Shown in pieces: positions 35,428 to 43,947 of a stretch of 64,000 bases of DNA. The position numbers and the translations under genes were made by a program. How positions within the stretch are numbered: position 1 is the first letter of the stretch; every line of letters starts with the position of its first letter. Source of the stretch: Microbacterium soli (GTDB taxonomy: Bacteria > Actinomycetota > Actinomycetes > Actinomycetales > Microbacteriaceae); contig NZ_BAABCP010000001.1 of assembly GCF_039539005.1 (NCBI RefSeq), positions 186,001-250,000 on the forward strand. The letters run 5' to 3'. The notes below the pieces were generated by a model that did not search any database, was not told the origin of the DNA, and saw only the letters and a list, made by a program, of their open reading frames with translations.

Positions 35428-37134
35428 TCACTCCTCGTCGGCACCGCGATAGCGTGCGTACGGCATGGGATTCCACACCCGAGCCGCCAGCGCATCGTCG
35501 GTGAGGTCCGCCGGGATCTCGGCCAGCAGCCGGCGCGCGGCGGCGAGCTCGCGCTCGGCCTCCTCCCGATCCTGGTACATGAACTCGTCCGACGCGGTCT
35601 CGTCCGCCTGCGCGTGCTTCTGCTCGAGTTCGGCGACCAGCTGCTCCTGCCTGCTGCGCAGGCCCGCCCTGGCCTCCTCGCGCCACGACGGCTGCAGCGA
35701 GCGGGTGCGGTCGAGGACCTCGCTGTACTCGTCGTAGACGTCCTGATAGATCAGACCGGTGTGCTCGCGGACGTCCCGGATCACCGTCTCGAGGTCCGCG
35801 TAGGTGAGATCCTCCACTTTCAGCGGCACCTCCCTGGGCTGGCCACCGAGCCTGGTGTACTCGAGGTAGAACGGGAACATGCTCTTGATGACCTTGCCGA
35901 CCGGCGTGATCGTGGCCCGGCCGTCCTCGCCGAGCCCCTTCGGCTGGACTCCCTGGATCGCGGCGAGCGCGGACTCGGGCCGGACGACCTCCTTGGGCGG
36001 CATGAAGCCGTAACGCAGCAGTTCGCGGATGCCCGTGCCGGAGATGTTCAGGCGGTAGCGCACGTCGTCGGATGCCATGGTGCGCTCGGTGGCGTGCACG
36101 GCCGCGCGCGCGTCGTAGAACACCTCGTGGAACAGGCGCACGTCGATGCCCAGCTCGTCGGCGCTGTACTCGTCGAACACGGAGTGGCTGGCGTACTTGT
36201 CGTAGTAGTCGCCGATGCCGGCGTGGTCGCGGCCGATCAGCGCGTGCGTGCAGCCGTAGTTCTTCATGATGAGCGCGTGCAGGATGGCCTCGCGCGGCCC
36301 GGCGAAGATGTACGTCACGCGCAGCGGCGAGAGGATGGAGCGCTCGGCCGGGTAGTACTGGTCCATCACGTTCCGGTAGCCGCGGATGCGGTACTCGTGC
36401 CGCACATACTCCCGCTTGGCCATCTCCACCAGGGGCTGCAGGAAGATGCCGTCGACCTCTTCCAGCGCGTTGCGGTGGATGTACTCGTGACCGCGGTGCA
36501 GCGGGTTCGCGCCGGTGATGAAGCCCGCCACCGACCGAAAGCCCTTCTCCTCGTAGAACAGCCTCCAGGTGTCCTTCGGCTCGCGTCGGAGCGCCTCGAA
36601 CGGACCCCAGTCGACGCGCTTGAGCAGATGCAGCGTCCCGCCCAGGGCCACCTCCCCCATGCGCCGGTAGATCGAGTCGACGCCCGGGTGGTTGCGGTCG
36701 GTCGTGCCGAACAGCTTGCGGGCGCGGAACTCGCGGTCGTAGGAGAAGATGTCCTCGATGGCGAGAATGGCCACCGGGTCGTCGTCACTGTCGGTCAGGG
36801 CGACCTCGTCGCCCACGGAAAGCCCGGCGATGACCTCGGCGTTGACCTTCCCCGTGGGAGCGAAACTGAGCGGCACGGGCCAGACCACTCCGCCGGCCAG
36901 CCGGCCGTGCTCGAGCACCGACAGGTAGTCGGCCTCGTTCATGAAGCCCCGGGCGGGCGAGAGCACCCCGGTGGCGATCATCTCGATGGTGATGATCGCC
37001 TCCAGATCCACACGGATGCCGGGCAGTGCGCGAGCGCGCTGCGTCTCGGCGTCCCTGCGGTCGGCGGGGACGACCTGGTCGACGAGTGTGCCGCCGTGCG
37101 GCGTCTGCGGGTAGCGGGAGAAATCCAGTGTCAT
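35428..37134 (-). CDS. ATP-sulfurylase-like protein with altered active site and helical C-terminal extension
   Basis: The 568-residue protein follows the Sat (ATP sulfurylase) plan. A PUA-like N-terminal domain comes first (about 1-180), then the nucleotidyl-transferase domain with NPLHRGHEYI (about 210), GPREAILHALIMKNYGCTH, GRDHAGIGDYYD (about 298) and ISGTGIRELL (about 363). The sulfate/ATP-contacting QxRN of true Sat is replaced: FQTRNP becomes FITGANP. The zinc-binding cysteine loop of some bacterial Sat is absent. Residues 420-568 are a charged coiled-coil extension that is neither APS kinase nor CysN. No cysD/N/H/C genes are near. It probably transfers AMP to something, but sulfate is doubtful. 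Confidence 0.72.
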   Translation of the reverse strand: MTLDFSRYPQTPHGGTLVDQVVPADRRDAETQRARALPGIRVDLEAIITIEMIATGVLSPARGFMNEADYLSVLEHGRLAGGVVWPVPLSFAPTGKVNAEVIAGLSVGDEVALTDSDDDPVAILAIEDIFSYDREFRARKLFGTTDRNHPGVDSIYRRMGEVALGGTLHLLKRVDWGPFEALRREPKDTWRLFYEEKGFRSVAGFITGANPLHRGHEYIHRNALEEVDGIFLQPLVEMAKREYVRHEYRIRGYRNVMDQYYPAERSILSPLRVTYIFAGPREAILHALIMKNYGCTHALIGRDHAGIGDYYDKYASHSVFDEYSADELGIDVRLFHEVFYDARAAVHATERTMASDDVRYRLNISGTGIRELLRYGFMPPKEVVRPESALAAIQGVQPKGLGEDGRATITPVGKVIKSMFPFYLEYTRLGGQPREVPLKVEDLTYADLETVIRDVREHTGLIYQDVYDEYSEVLDRTRSLQPSWREEARAGLRSRQEQLVAELEQKHAQADETASDEFMYQDREEAERELAAARRLLAEIPADLTDDALAARVWNPMPYARYRGADEE

Positions 37135-37214
37135 GGCGAAGGGACGTCCTCGTCTTCTCGTCGTGGCATGCCCGCGAAGCGCGCAGCAGTCGTCGGGCAA
37201 CGGTGTTCCGCGTT

Positions 37215-37235
37215 ACTTTAGCCGCAAATCGCGGC
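37215..37235 (-). promoter_or_regulatory. Promoter region with inverted repeat before the ATP-sulfurylase-like gene
   Basis: On the minus strand TAAAGT (37220-37215) is a -10 candidate about 80 bases before the ATG. It is preceded directly by GCCGC-GATTT-GCGGC (37235-37221), a perfect 5-bp inverted repeat that could be an operator. The rest of the 203-base gap shows nothing clear apart from the ung terminator. Confidence 0.4.
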
Positions 37236-37310
37236 GAACTCACAACCGGACGGATCGACGGGCGAAACGGTCCGACAACCGGTGCCGGACGGTCCGATGA
37301 CCGGGGCGAA

Positions 37311-37331
37311 CCGGCCCTGCGTCAGGGCCGG
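37311..37331 (-). terminator. Hairpin after ung
   Basis: CCGGCCCTG-CGT-CAGGGCCGG is a perfect 9-bp stem with a 3-base loop, six bases beyond the ung stop on the minus strand. There is no T-tract. Confidence 0.7.
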
Positions 37332-37337
37332 GGGGCT

Positions 37338-38036
37338 TCAGGCCTCACCCTCCACCCGCCAGTCGACGGGGTCCGCCCCCAGCCGCGCCAACAGCGCGTT
37401 GGTGCGGGAGAACGGCCGCGATCCGAAGAACCCGCGTGAGGCCGACAGCGGCGACGGATGCGCGGATTCGACCACGGGCACACCCTCCAGCAGCGGCTTC
37501 AGGCGTCGGGCGTCCGCGCCCCACAGGATCGCCACCAGCGGCTCGCGCCGTGCCACGAGGGCGCGGATGGCCAGCTCGGTGACCTTCTCCCAGCCCCACC
37601 CGCGATGCGAGGCGGGGGCTCCCGGCCGGACGGTGAGAACCCTGTTCAGCAGCAGCACGCCCTGATCGCTCCAGGCCGTGAGGTCGCCGTGCGGCGCCGG
37701 CGGGATGCCGAGGTCGTCCTGGCGCTCCCGGTAGATGTTCGCGAGGCTCCGCGGCAGCGGGCGCACCCCCCGCTCGACCGCGAACGAGAGTCCGATCGGA
37801 TGCCCGCGGGTCGGGTACGGATCCTGCCCGGTGATGAGCACCCGCACGTCGGCGAGCGGACGCTGGAAGGCCCGCAGCACGAGCGGTCCCGCCGGCAGAT
37901 AGCCCCGTCCGGCGGCGTTCTCGGCGCGCAGCCGCTGTCCGAGCTCGGCGATCAGCGGCTGCGCGGGCGCCAGGGCGGCGGCCCAGCCCGGATCGATCTG
38001 ACCGGAGGCCGCGAGTTCGGCGAGGGTCTGCGGCAT
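37338..38036 (-). CDS. ung: Uracil-DNA glycosylase
   Basis: The 232-residue family 1 enzyme removes uracil from DNA. It has the water-activating loop [20 protein letters not shown] with the catalytic aspartate, LLLNRVLTV, and the minor-groove loop [21 protein letters not shown]. The ATG overlaps the SDR stop (ATGA), so it is [14 protein letters not shown] an unrelated oxidoreductase. Confidence 0.95.
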   Translation of the reverse strand: MPQTLAELAASGQIDPGWAAALAPAQPLIAELGQRLRAENAAGRGYLPAGPLVLRAFQRPLADVRVLITGQDPYPTRGHPIGLSFAVERGVRPLPRSLANIYRERQDDLGIPPAPHGDLTAWSDQGVLLLNRVLTVRPGAPASHRGWGWEKVTELAIRALVARREPLVAILWGADARRLKPLLEGVPVVESAHPSPLSASRGFFGSRPFSRTNALLARLGADPVDWRVEGEA

Positions 38037-38818
38037 CAGTCGTCCGTGCGCACCTGAAGCGGGCCGCGGGCGAGCAGATGCTGCGCGGACTGCGCGACGG
38101 GGCGCATGGTCACCAGGTCCAGGTTCACCCGGCGCGGTGCGTTCAGGGCGTAGGCGATGACATCGGCGACGTCCTCGCCGAGCAACGGCTCGGGCACGCC
38201 GGAGTACACGGCCTCCGCGGCGATCCGGTCGCCGCGCAGGCGATTGAGGGTGAACTCCTCGGTGTGCACGAGACCCGGCGCCACCTCCACGACGCGGATC
38301 GGCTCGCCGTTCAGCTCCTGACGCAGCACCTTGACGAGCATCGACTCGGCGGCCTTCGCCGCGTTGTAACCGCCACCGCCGGGATAGCCGACCTGGGCGG
38401 CCGTGGAGGTCACGAACACCGTGTCGGCGTGTCCGCTCTTCTGCGCCGCGAGACGCAGGAGTGGCAGCAGGCCCGCCACGAGTCGCTGCGTCGACAGCAC
38501 GTTCGCGTCGTACATCCACTGCCAGTCATCGACGGATCCGCCCTCGACGCTGTCGGTGCCGCGTGCGCCGCCCGCCACCTGCACGAGCGCGTGCACCGGC
38601 CCCGTGCGCCTCAGCTCATCGACCAGGGAGGACACCGCATCCGCATCCGTCAGATCGCAGGCGATGGAGCGGGAGCCGGTCTGCTCGTCGAGCACGGCGA
38701 GTCGCTCCGCGCGCCGGGCGACTCCGACCACGTCCCAGCCCTGCGCGCGCAGCGCGCGCACCGTGGCCTCCCCGATCCCGCTGCTGGCCCCCGTGACCAC
38801 TGCACGTCTGTTCACCAT
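38036..38818 (-). CDS. Short-chain dehydrogenase/reductase
   Basis: The 260-residue classical SDR has the cofactor motif [12 protein letters not shown], the catalytic serine in VTSTAAQ and YNAAK. The basic residues after GVARRAERL favour NADP. The substrate is unknown. A TACGGT box six bases before the ATG sets the start and suggests a leaderless mRNA. A perfect palindrome lies 45 bases upstream, shared with metY. Confidence 0.88.
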   Translation of the reverse strand: MVNRRAVVTGASSGIGEATVRALRAQGWDVVGVARRAERLAVLDEQTGSRSIACDLTDADAVSSLVDELRRTGPVHALVQVAGGARGTDSVEGGSVDDWQWMYDANVLSTQRLVAGLLPLLRLAAQKSGHADTVFVTSTAAQVGYPGGGGYNAAKAAESMLVKVLRQELNGEPIRVVEVAPGLVHTEEFTLNRLRGDRIAAEAVYSGVPEPLLGEDVADVIAYALNAPRRVNLDLVTMRPVAQSAQHLLARGPLQVRTDD

Positions 38819-38824
38819 GCCTCC

Positions 38825-38830
38825 ACCGTA
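38825..38830 (-). promoter_or_regulatory. -10 box TACGGT of the SDR-ung unit, leaderless type
   Basis: TACGGT, six bases (GGAGGC), then ATG. The purine spacer may also serve as a ribosome binding site. Confidence 0.5.
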
Positions 38831-38862
38831 CGACGTCCCCGCTCGCAAACCGATCATCCGCG

Positions 38863-38874
38863 TGTTACGTAACA
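38863..38874. promoter_or_regulatory. Perfect palindrome TGTTACGTAACA, candidate operator between SDR and metY
   Basis: This 12-bp perfect palindrome sits in the 154-base divergent gap. Its right half provides TAACAT, a -10 candidate for metY. A dimeric (perhaps TetR-type) repressor of sulfur amino-acid genes is a natural candidate, but no regulator gene is adjacent. Confidence 0.52.
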
Positions 38875-38899
38875 TTTCCCCGCGCTTGTCAGGCCGCAT

Positions 38900-38925
38900 C
38901 CCTCCTTCGTACCCTCGCAGGAGGG
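38900..38925 (+). other. Hairpin in the metY leader
   Basis: CCCTCCT and AGGAGGG form a perfect 7-bp stem with a 12-base loop in the roughly 90-base metY leader. I could not match the leader to any SAM or SAH riboswitch. It may only be structural. Confidence 0.4.
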
Positions 38926-38972
38926 CAGCAGCCCACCACCCGACATCCACGCCCACTGGGGGAGATTTCCGA

Positions 38973-40292
38973 ATGACCGCTGAAGACTGGCGTTTCGAGA
39001 CCAAGCAGATCCACTCCGGTGCCGCGCCGGACCCGGTCACCGGCTCGCGCGCGACTCCGATCTACCAGACCACCTCGTTCGTCTTCCGCGACACCGAGCA
39101 CGCCGCCAACCTCTTCTCGCTGGCCGAGACGGGCAACATCTACACGCGCATCCAGAACCCCACGCAGGACGTCGTCGAGCAGCGCCTCGCCGCGCTCGAG
39201 GGCGGCACGGCCGCGCTGCTCGTCGCCTCGGGCATGTCCGCCGCGACGCTGTCGATCCTCAACCTGGCGTCCGCCGGCGACCACGTCGTCGCCTCCTCGG
39301 CACTGTACGGCGGCACCTACAACCTGCTGAAGTACACCCTCGACCGTCTCGGCATCGAGACCACGTTCGTGGAGGACCAGGACGACCCGCAGGCGTGGGA
39401 GGCGGCCGTCCGCCCCAACACCAAGCTCTTCTTCGCCGAGTCGATCGGCAACCCGAAGATCAACGTCCTCGACATCGAGACCGTGGCCGGCATCGCGCAC
39501 AGCCACGGCGTCCCGCTGATCATCGACAACACGATCGCCACCCCGTACCTGCTGCGTCCGTTCGAGCACGGCGCCGACATCGTCATCCACGCGGCGACGA
39601 AGTTCCTCGGCGGTCACGGCACCGTCATCGCCGGTGCGATCGTCGACGGCGGGACCTTCCCGTGGTCCGAGCACGCCGACAAGTTCCCGGGTCTGACCGA
39701 GCCGGACCCCTCTTACCACGGCGTCAGCTACTCCGGCGTGCTCGGCGACGGCATCGCCTACATCATCAAGGCCCGGGTGCAGCTGCTGCGCGATCTCGGC
39801 CCCGCGATCGCCCCCGCCAGCGCCTGGCAGCTCATCCAGGGGATCGAGACCCTGTCGCTGCGCATGGAGCGTCACGTGGAGAACACCAAGGAGATCGCGG
39901 CCTGGCTCGAGCGCCTCGACGACATCGCCTCGGTCAGCTACGCCGGTCTGCCCAGCTCCCCCTGGTACGCGGCCGCCAACAAGTACACGCCCAAGGGTCC
40001 CGGCGCCGTGTTCAGCTTCGAGCTCAAGGGCGGCGTGGACGCGGGTCGCGCGTTCGTCGACAACCTCAAGCTGTTCAGCCACCTCGCCAACATCGGCGAC
40101 GTGCGCTCGCTGGTCATCCACCCGGCGTCGACCACCCACTCGCAGCTCTCGCCCGAGCAGCAGCTCTCCAGCGGCGTCACCCCCGGTCTGGTGCGCCTGT
40201 CGGTCGGACTCGAGAACGTCGAGGATCTCAAGGCCGACCTGGAGCAGGCCCTCGCGGCCGCTCGAGCCGTCGTCGAGGCCGCTCGCGCCTGA
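38973..40292 (+). CDS. metY: O-acetylhomoserine sulfhydrylase (aminocarboxypropyltransferase)
   Basis: The 439-residue Cys/Met-metabolism PLP enzyme makes homocysteine from O-acetylhomoserine and sulfide. Seen are the N-terminal ETKQIHSGAAPDPVTGSRATPIYQTTSFVF, the cofactor-stacking region ALEGGTAALLVASGMSA and the PLP lysine in HAATKFLGGHG (about residue 210). The insertion after the lysine is typical of MetY rather than MetB. metX, which makes its substrate, follows after a strong terminator-like hairpin. GGGGGAG precedes the ATG. Confidence 0.95.
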   Translation: MTAEDWRFETKQIHSGAAPDPVTGSRATPIYQTTSFVFRDTEHAANLFSLAETGNIYTRIQNPTQDVVEQRLAALEGGTAALLVASGMSAATLSILNLASAGDHVVASSALYGGTYNLLKYTLDRLGIETTFVEDQDDPQAWEAAVRPNTKLFFAESIGNPKINVLDIETVAGIAHSHGVPLIIDNTIATPYLLRPFEHGADIVIHAATKFLGGHGTVIAGAIVDGGTFPWSEHADKFPGLTEPDPSYHGVSYSGVLGDGIAYIIKARVQLLRDLGPAIAPASAWQLIQGIETLSLRMERHVENTKEIAAWLERLDDIASVSYAGLPSSPWYAAANKYTPKGPGAVFSFELKGGVDAGRAFVDNLKLFSHLANIGDVRSLVIHPASTTHSQLSPEQQLSSGVTPGLVRLSVGLENVEDLKADLEQALAAARAVVEAARA

Positions 40293-40302
40293 CATCCCGC
40301 TC

Positions 40303-40356
40303 CCGCAGACGCCGGATGCCTCGGACCGCCCGGTCCGGGGCATCCGGCGTCTGCGG
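40303..40356 (+). terminator. 54-base hairpin between metY and metX
   Basis: The two arms pair nearly perfectly over about 26 bp (outer CCGCAGACGCC/GGCGTCTGCGG, inner CGGACCG/CGGTCCG) with a two-base loop. It separates metY and metX into two transcripts, or at least attenuates read-through. No T-run follows. Confidence 0.75.
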
Positions 40357-40403
40357 CGTGTAACCTGCCCGCTCTCGACCGCGGCACCCGGGAGAATGGA
40401 GAC

Positions 40404-41609
40404 ATGGACTGGCAGACGACCCCGGAGGACACGGTGCCGTCGGCGCCCGTGACCGAAGCCGACGAGCGTCTGCTCCGGGCTCGGCCACCGGCCACGGGCG
40501 CCTGGCGCGACGGCGACCCCGCCGGGCATCGCCGCTTCACCTTCCTGGGCGACTTCCACACCGAGAACGGCGAGCACCTGCCGGCGACGAGGCTCGCCTG
40601 GGAGTCATGGGGCGAGCTGAACGAGGCGCGGGACAACGCCGTGCTGATCCTGCACGCTCTCACGGGCGACAGCCATGTGCGCGGCGAGGCGGGGGCCGGG
40701 CACCCCACCGCGGGATGGTGGGAGCAGGTGGTCGGTCCCGGTGCCGCCGTGGACACCGACCGCTGGTTCGTGATCGCCCCGAACATGCTCGGCGGATGTC
40801 AGGGGTCCACCGGCCCCGCGAGCGTCGCACCCGACGGGCGGGAATGGGCTTCCCGCTTCCCGTACCTGACGATCCGCGATCAGGTGACGGCGCAGATCCG
40901 GTTGGCGGATTCGCTCGGCATCGATCGCTGGGCGGCGGTGATCGGCGGTTCGATGGGGGGCATGCACGCGCTGGAGTGGGCCATCATGGAGCCGGAGCGC
41001 GTGCAGCGCCTGGGCGTGCTGTCCTCTCCCCCGGTGACCACGGCGGATCAGCTCGCCCTCAACTTCGTGCAGCTGGAGACCGTGCGGATGGACCCGCACT
41101 TCGCCGGCGGCGAGTACTACGACGCCGCGCTGGGCGAGGGCCCGCACCGAGGCCTGGCCCTGGCGCGCCGCATGGCGCTGCTGAACTACCGCAGCCCCAT
41201 CGAGCTCAATCAGCGCTTCCAGCGCTCCTGGCAGTCCGGCGTCTCACCGCTGGGCCGCGGAGGGCGCTTCGCCGTGCAGTCGTACCTGGACTTCCACGGC
41301 AACAAGTTCACCCGCCGCTTCGACGCCAACAGCTACATCACGGTCGTCGAGGCGATGAACTCCCACGACATCGGCCGCGACCGCGGCGGCGTCGAGGAGG
41401 CGCTGCACACCATCACCGCCAAGACCCTCGTGCTGGGCATCGACAGCGACCGTCTGTTCCCCGTGGACGGGCAGCAGCGCATCGCACGCAGCATTCCCGG
41501 ACTCATCGACGAGGAGGCGATCGTGCTGTCCAGCGACTTCGGCCACGACGGCTTCCTCATCGAGACCGACGAGGTCGGGATGCACCTGCGGCGTCTGCTG
41601 GACTCCTGA
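40404..41609 (+). CDS. metX: Homoserine O-acetyltransferase
   Basis: The 401-residue alpha/beta hydrolase-fold enzyme acetylates homoserine from Hom. It has the oxyanion-side LHALTGDSH, the nucleophile elbow IGGSMGGMHALEW (Ser about 183), the aspartate in IDSDRLFP (about 350) and the histidine in GHDGF (about 379). The pathway order is hom, metX, metY. GAGAAT six bases before GGAGAC-ATG may be a leaderless -10, or the GGAG a normal ribosome site. Confidence 0.95.
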   Translation: MDWQTTPEDTVPSAPVTEADERLLRARPPATGAWRDGDPAGHRRFTFLGDFHTENGEHLPATRLAWESWGELNEARDNAVLILHALTGDSHVRGEAGAGHPTAGWWEQVVGPGAAVDTDRWFVIAPNMLGGCQGSTGPASVAPDGREWASRFPYLTIRDQVTAQIRLADSLGIDRWAAVIGGSMGGMHALEWAIMEPERVQRLGVLSSPPVTTADQLALNFVQLETVRMDPHFAGGEYYDAALGEGPHRGLALARRMALLNYRSPIELNQRFQRSWQSGVSPLGRGGRFAVQSYLDFHGNKFTRRFDANSYITVVEAMNSHDIGRDRGGVEEALHTITAKTLVLGIDSDRLFPVDGQQRIARSIPGLIDEEAIVLSSDFGHDGFLIETDEVGMHLRRLLDS

Positions 41610-41648
41610 GCCCGCGCGGTCCGGCGCCGCGCCGGTCACCGGTCGCCC

Positions 41649-42299
41649 TCAGGTGCGCTGATACGTCCAGGGCGGGTCTCCCATCAGCAGTCGATGCCGT
41701 GCCCCCGCCGGCCCCGGCCGGTCGGGATGCTCCTCATCGCCCGCCCACATCACGATCCTTCCCCCGTCGGTCGTGCGCACGTGCGTGGCGAACAACGCGG
41801 GCTCCCGCACCGAGGTGAGTGCCTCGTCGACAGTGCGATGCGCGAGCAGTCCGTGCAGCGTCACCCAGGTCGGCGGCGCCAGCACGAGCGCACCGGAGGC
41901 ATGCTCGGCCAGCGCACGCGCGGCCGTCAGCCACACGGCATCCGTGATCTCGCCGGGATTCACACGCACCTCGTCGCCACGATCCCTGGCGAGGAAGAAC
42001 CAGGTGCGGAATCGCGCCGGCGCCTCGGCAGGCGGAATCCACCGCGAGAGCAGCGTCAGATCACGGATGCCGATGCCGGCCTCTTCACGGGTCTCGCGCA
42101 CGGCGGCCCGCTGCGCGGCGACCGCCTCCGCGGGCTCTCCATCCCGGTCGGCCGGGTCGACGCTGCCGCCGGGGAACACCCAGGCGCCGGGGAACGACCC
42201 GGTCATCGGCCGGCGCAGCAGCAGCGTCTCGGGCCCCGCGCCCGCGTCGCGCAGCACCACCGCAGTGCCGGCGACACGGATCGGCGTGTCAGTGCCCAC
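41649..42299 (-). CDS. NUDIX hydrolase
   Basis: The 216-residue protein has a NUDIX box spread over GGSVDPADRDGEPAEAVAAQ and RETREEAG (G-x5-E...REXXEE, with a longer loop than the 23-residue consensus). It belongs to the larger CoA-/ADP-ribose-type NUDIX proteins with a C-terminal helical part, but substrate is not predictable. It lies six bases behind the thiamine-binding-like gene and is probably co-transcribed with it. Confidence 0.85.
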   Translation of the reverse strand: MGTDTPIRVAGTAVVLRDAGAGPETLLLRRPMTGSFPGAWVFPGGSVDPADRDGEPAEAVAAQRAAVRETREEAGIGIRDLTLLSRWIPPAEAPARFRTWFFLARDRGDEVRVNPGEITDAVWLTAARALAEHASGALVLAPPTWVTLHGLLAHRTVDEALTSVREPALFATHVRTTDGGRIVMWAGDEEHPDRPGPAGARHRLLMGDPPWTYQRT

Positions 42300-42305
42300 G
42301 TCCGC

Positions 42306-42623
42306 TCAGCCCTCTTCGGACGCGTCGATCGCCGCCTCGAGCCGCTGGATCTTGGCATCCAGTTCGCCGCTGTAGCCGGGGCGGATGTCGGCCTTGAGGA
42401 CGAGGGACACGCGGGATCCGAACGGCATCACCGCTTCGGTCGCCTGCTTGACGACGCCCATCACGGTGTCCCAGTCCGGCCCCTCGATCTCGGTGAACAT
42501 GCTCGTGGTGCGGTGCGCGAGGCCCGACTGGCGCACCACGCGGACGGCGGCGGCGACCGCGTCGTGGACGGAGTCGCCGGAGCGGCCGTTGCCTGAGGGG
42601 GCGACTGAGAATGCGACGAGCAT
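42306..42623 (-). CDS. Thiamine-binding family protein (MTH1187/YkoF-like, DUF77)
   Basis: The 105-residue ferredoxin-like protein begins MLVAFSVAPSG and has SGLAHRTTSMFTEIEGPDWDTVMGVVKQA and VSLVLKADIRPG, typical of MTH1187/DUF77. The family binds thiamine or related ligands, usually as tetramers. GGAGG lies upstream of the ATG. No TPP riboswitch is seen. Confidence 0.85.
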   Translation of the reverse strand: MLVAFSVAPSGNGRSGDSVHDAVAAAVRVVRQSGLAHRTTSMFTEIEGPDWDTVMGVVKQATEAVMPFGSRVSLVLKADIRPGYSGELDAKIQRLEAAIDASEEG

Positions 42624-42647
42624 GGGATACCTCCGGATTCGTTGGGT

Positions 42648-43901
42648 TCAGCGCGTGACGCGGCTGCGCACGGGCGGTGTCGGGGTGCGCACGACGGCGC
42701 GCACCCCATGGACGAGAAGGACGATGAGCAGCAGGTTGCGCACGGTGAGGACGAGCACAGCGCCCGGCGCGGCCTGCAGCAGCTGATCATAGACGAGGGG
42801 GTAGACGCAGAAGGTGAGCGCGCACAGCAGCGCCACGAGCACCATCGCCGTCCGTGCGCGCGGTCTGTCGTAGACGATCCACAGGAGGACCGGCACGATC
42901 AGCCAGGTCTGGAACTGCGGGGAGCCGACCTTGTTGGTGACGATCAGCCCAGCCACGAGCGCCAGCGAGAGCGGCGGCAGCAGTCGCTGCCATGCCGTGC
43001 CCCGGCGGGCGCGCAGGACGCCGAGCAGGAGGATGCCCGCGGTGACCAGGACCATGACGGGCGTCAGGGCGGCGGAGACCGCCTCGGCGCCCGGTGCGGA
43101 GATCTGGAACGTGAGGATCTCATGGCTGTACTCGATCCGCGCGCTCCCCGCCATGGCGAGCCAGAGGAACCCGGTCGCCGCGACCGCCTCGAGCTGCAGA
43201 CCACGACCGGTCTGCGCGGTGAGGAACCCGAGGACGTGCTCCCCCGCGCCGAGCAGCAGCAGGACGCCGACGACCACGACCGTGACGGTCGCCGACGCCA
43301 CGAGCACGTCCCTGACGCGGCGACCGGCTGCGAGGGCCGCCAGCACGATGGCTCCGGGCCAGACCTTCACCCATGCGCCGATGGCCAGCAGCACGGTCCC
43401 GGTGCGAGGGCGACGAGCCAGCCACAGACCGCCCACGAGGGCCACCGGCACGGTGATCGCGTCGATCCGATACAGTGCGACGGGTCCGAGCAGCAGCAGC
43501 GCCGTCGCCCAGAACCACGCCGCCATCCGCCGCCGTCTCGTTCCGCCGTCGCGCACCAGCACGGCGAACCCCAGCAGGTCGCACGCCGTGACCAGCACCG
43601 CCCAGCCCACCAAGTAGCCGCCCTGCGGTCCGAGCACGACCCCCAGCGGCACGGCCGGCAGCTGGGCGAGCAGCATGGGCAGCAGCGCCAGCTGAGGATA
43701 GACCCACTCCTCCGTGACGCCCATGACGGGGCCGCCGGCGAGCGCCGAAGCGGTCCACGGCCGGTAGACCAGCACGACATCGCCCATGGGCTGGGCGGAC
43801 AGCACCCACCCGAGCCATGCCGTCACGACGTGCACGGCGATGAAGACGCTCCACAGCACGGCGGTGCGGGCCCGTCTGCGCATCATCGTGCCCTCCGGCA
43901 T
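42648..43901 (-). CDS. GT87-type (DUF2029) membrane glycosyltransferase
   Basis: The 417-residue protein has about ten membrane helices. The early loop VYRPWTASALAGG plus LARRPRTGTVLLAIGAWVKVWPG resembles the GT-C-fold GT87/DUF2029 family, which uses polyprenyl-phosphate mannose for lipoglycan synthesis in mycobacteria. Two neighbouring start codons exist near the N-terminus (MPEGTMM). Donor and acceptor are unknown. Confidence 0.78.
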   Translation of the reverse strand: MPEGTMMRRRARTAVLWSVFIAVHVVTAWLGWVLSAQPMGDVVLVYRPWTASALAGGPVMGVTEEWVYPQLALLPMLLAQLPAVPLGVVLGPQGGYLVGWAVLVTACDLLGFAVLVRDGGTRRRRMAAWFWATALLLLGPVALYRIDAITVPVALVGGLWLARRPRTGTVLLAIGAWVKVWPGAIVLAALAAGRRVRDVLVASATVTVVVVGVLLLLGAGEHVLGFLTAQTGRGLQLEAVAATGFLWLAMAGSARIEYSHEILTFQISAPGAEAVSAALTPVMVLVTAGILLLGVLRARRGTAWQRLLPPLSLALVAGLIVTNKVGSPQFQTWLIVPVLLWIVYDRPRARTAMVLVALLCALTFCVYPLVYDQLLQAAPGAVLVLTVRNLLLIVLLVHGVRAVVRTPTPPVRSRVTR

Positions 43902-43947
43902 CCGCGCCCCGGGTGCGCTCCCGCTCGCCGGCGGCGGCGCGGCGCCC

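Noticed and set aside
38819..38972. SAM-IV or SAH riboswitch before metY
   Set aside because: The conserved cores of these riboswitches could not be found; only a simple hairpin is present.
42306..42660. TPP riboswitch at the thiamine-binding-like gene
   Set aside because: No CTGAGA-type core was seen, and the gap to the GT87 gene is too short.
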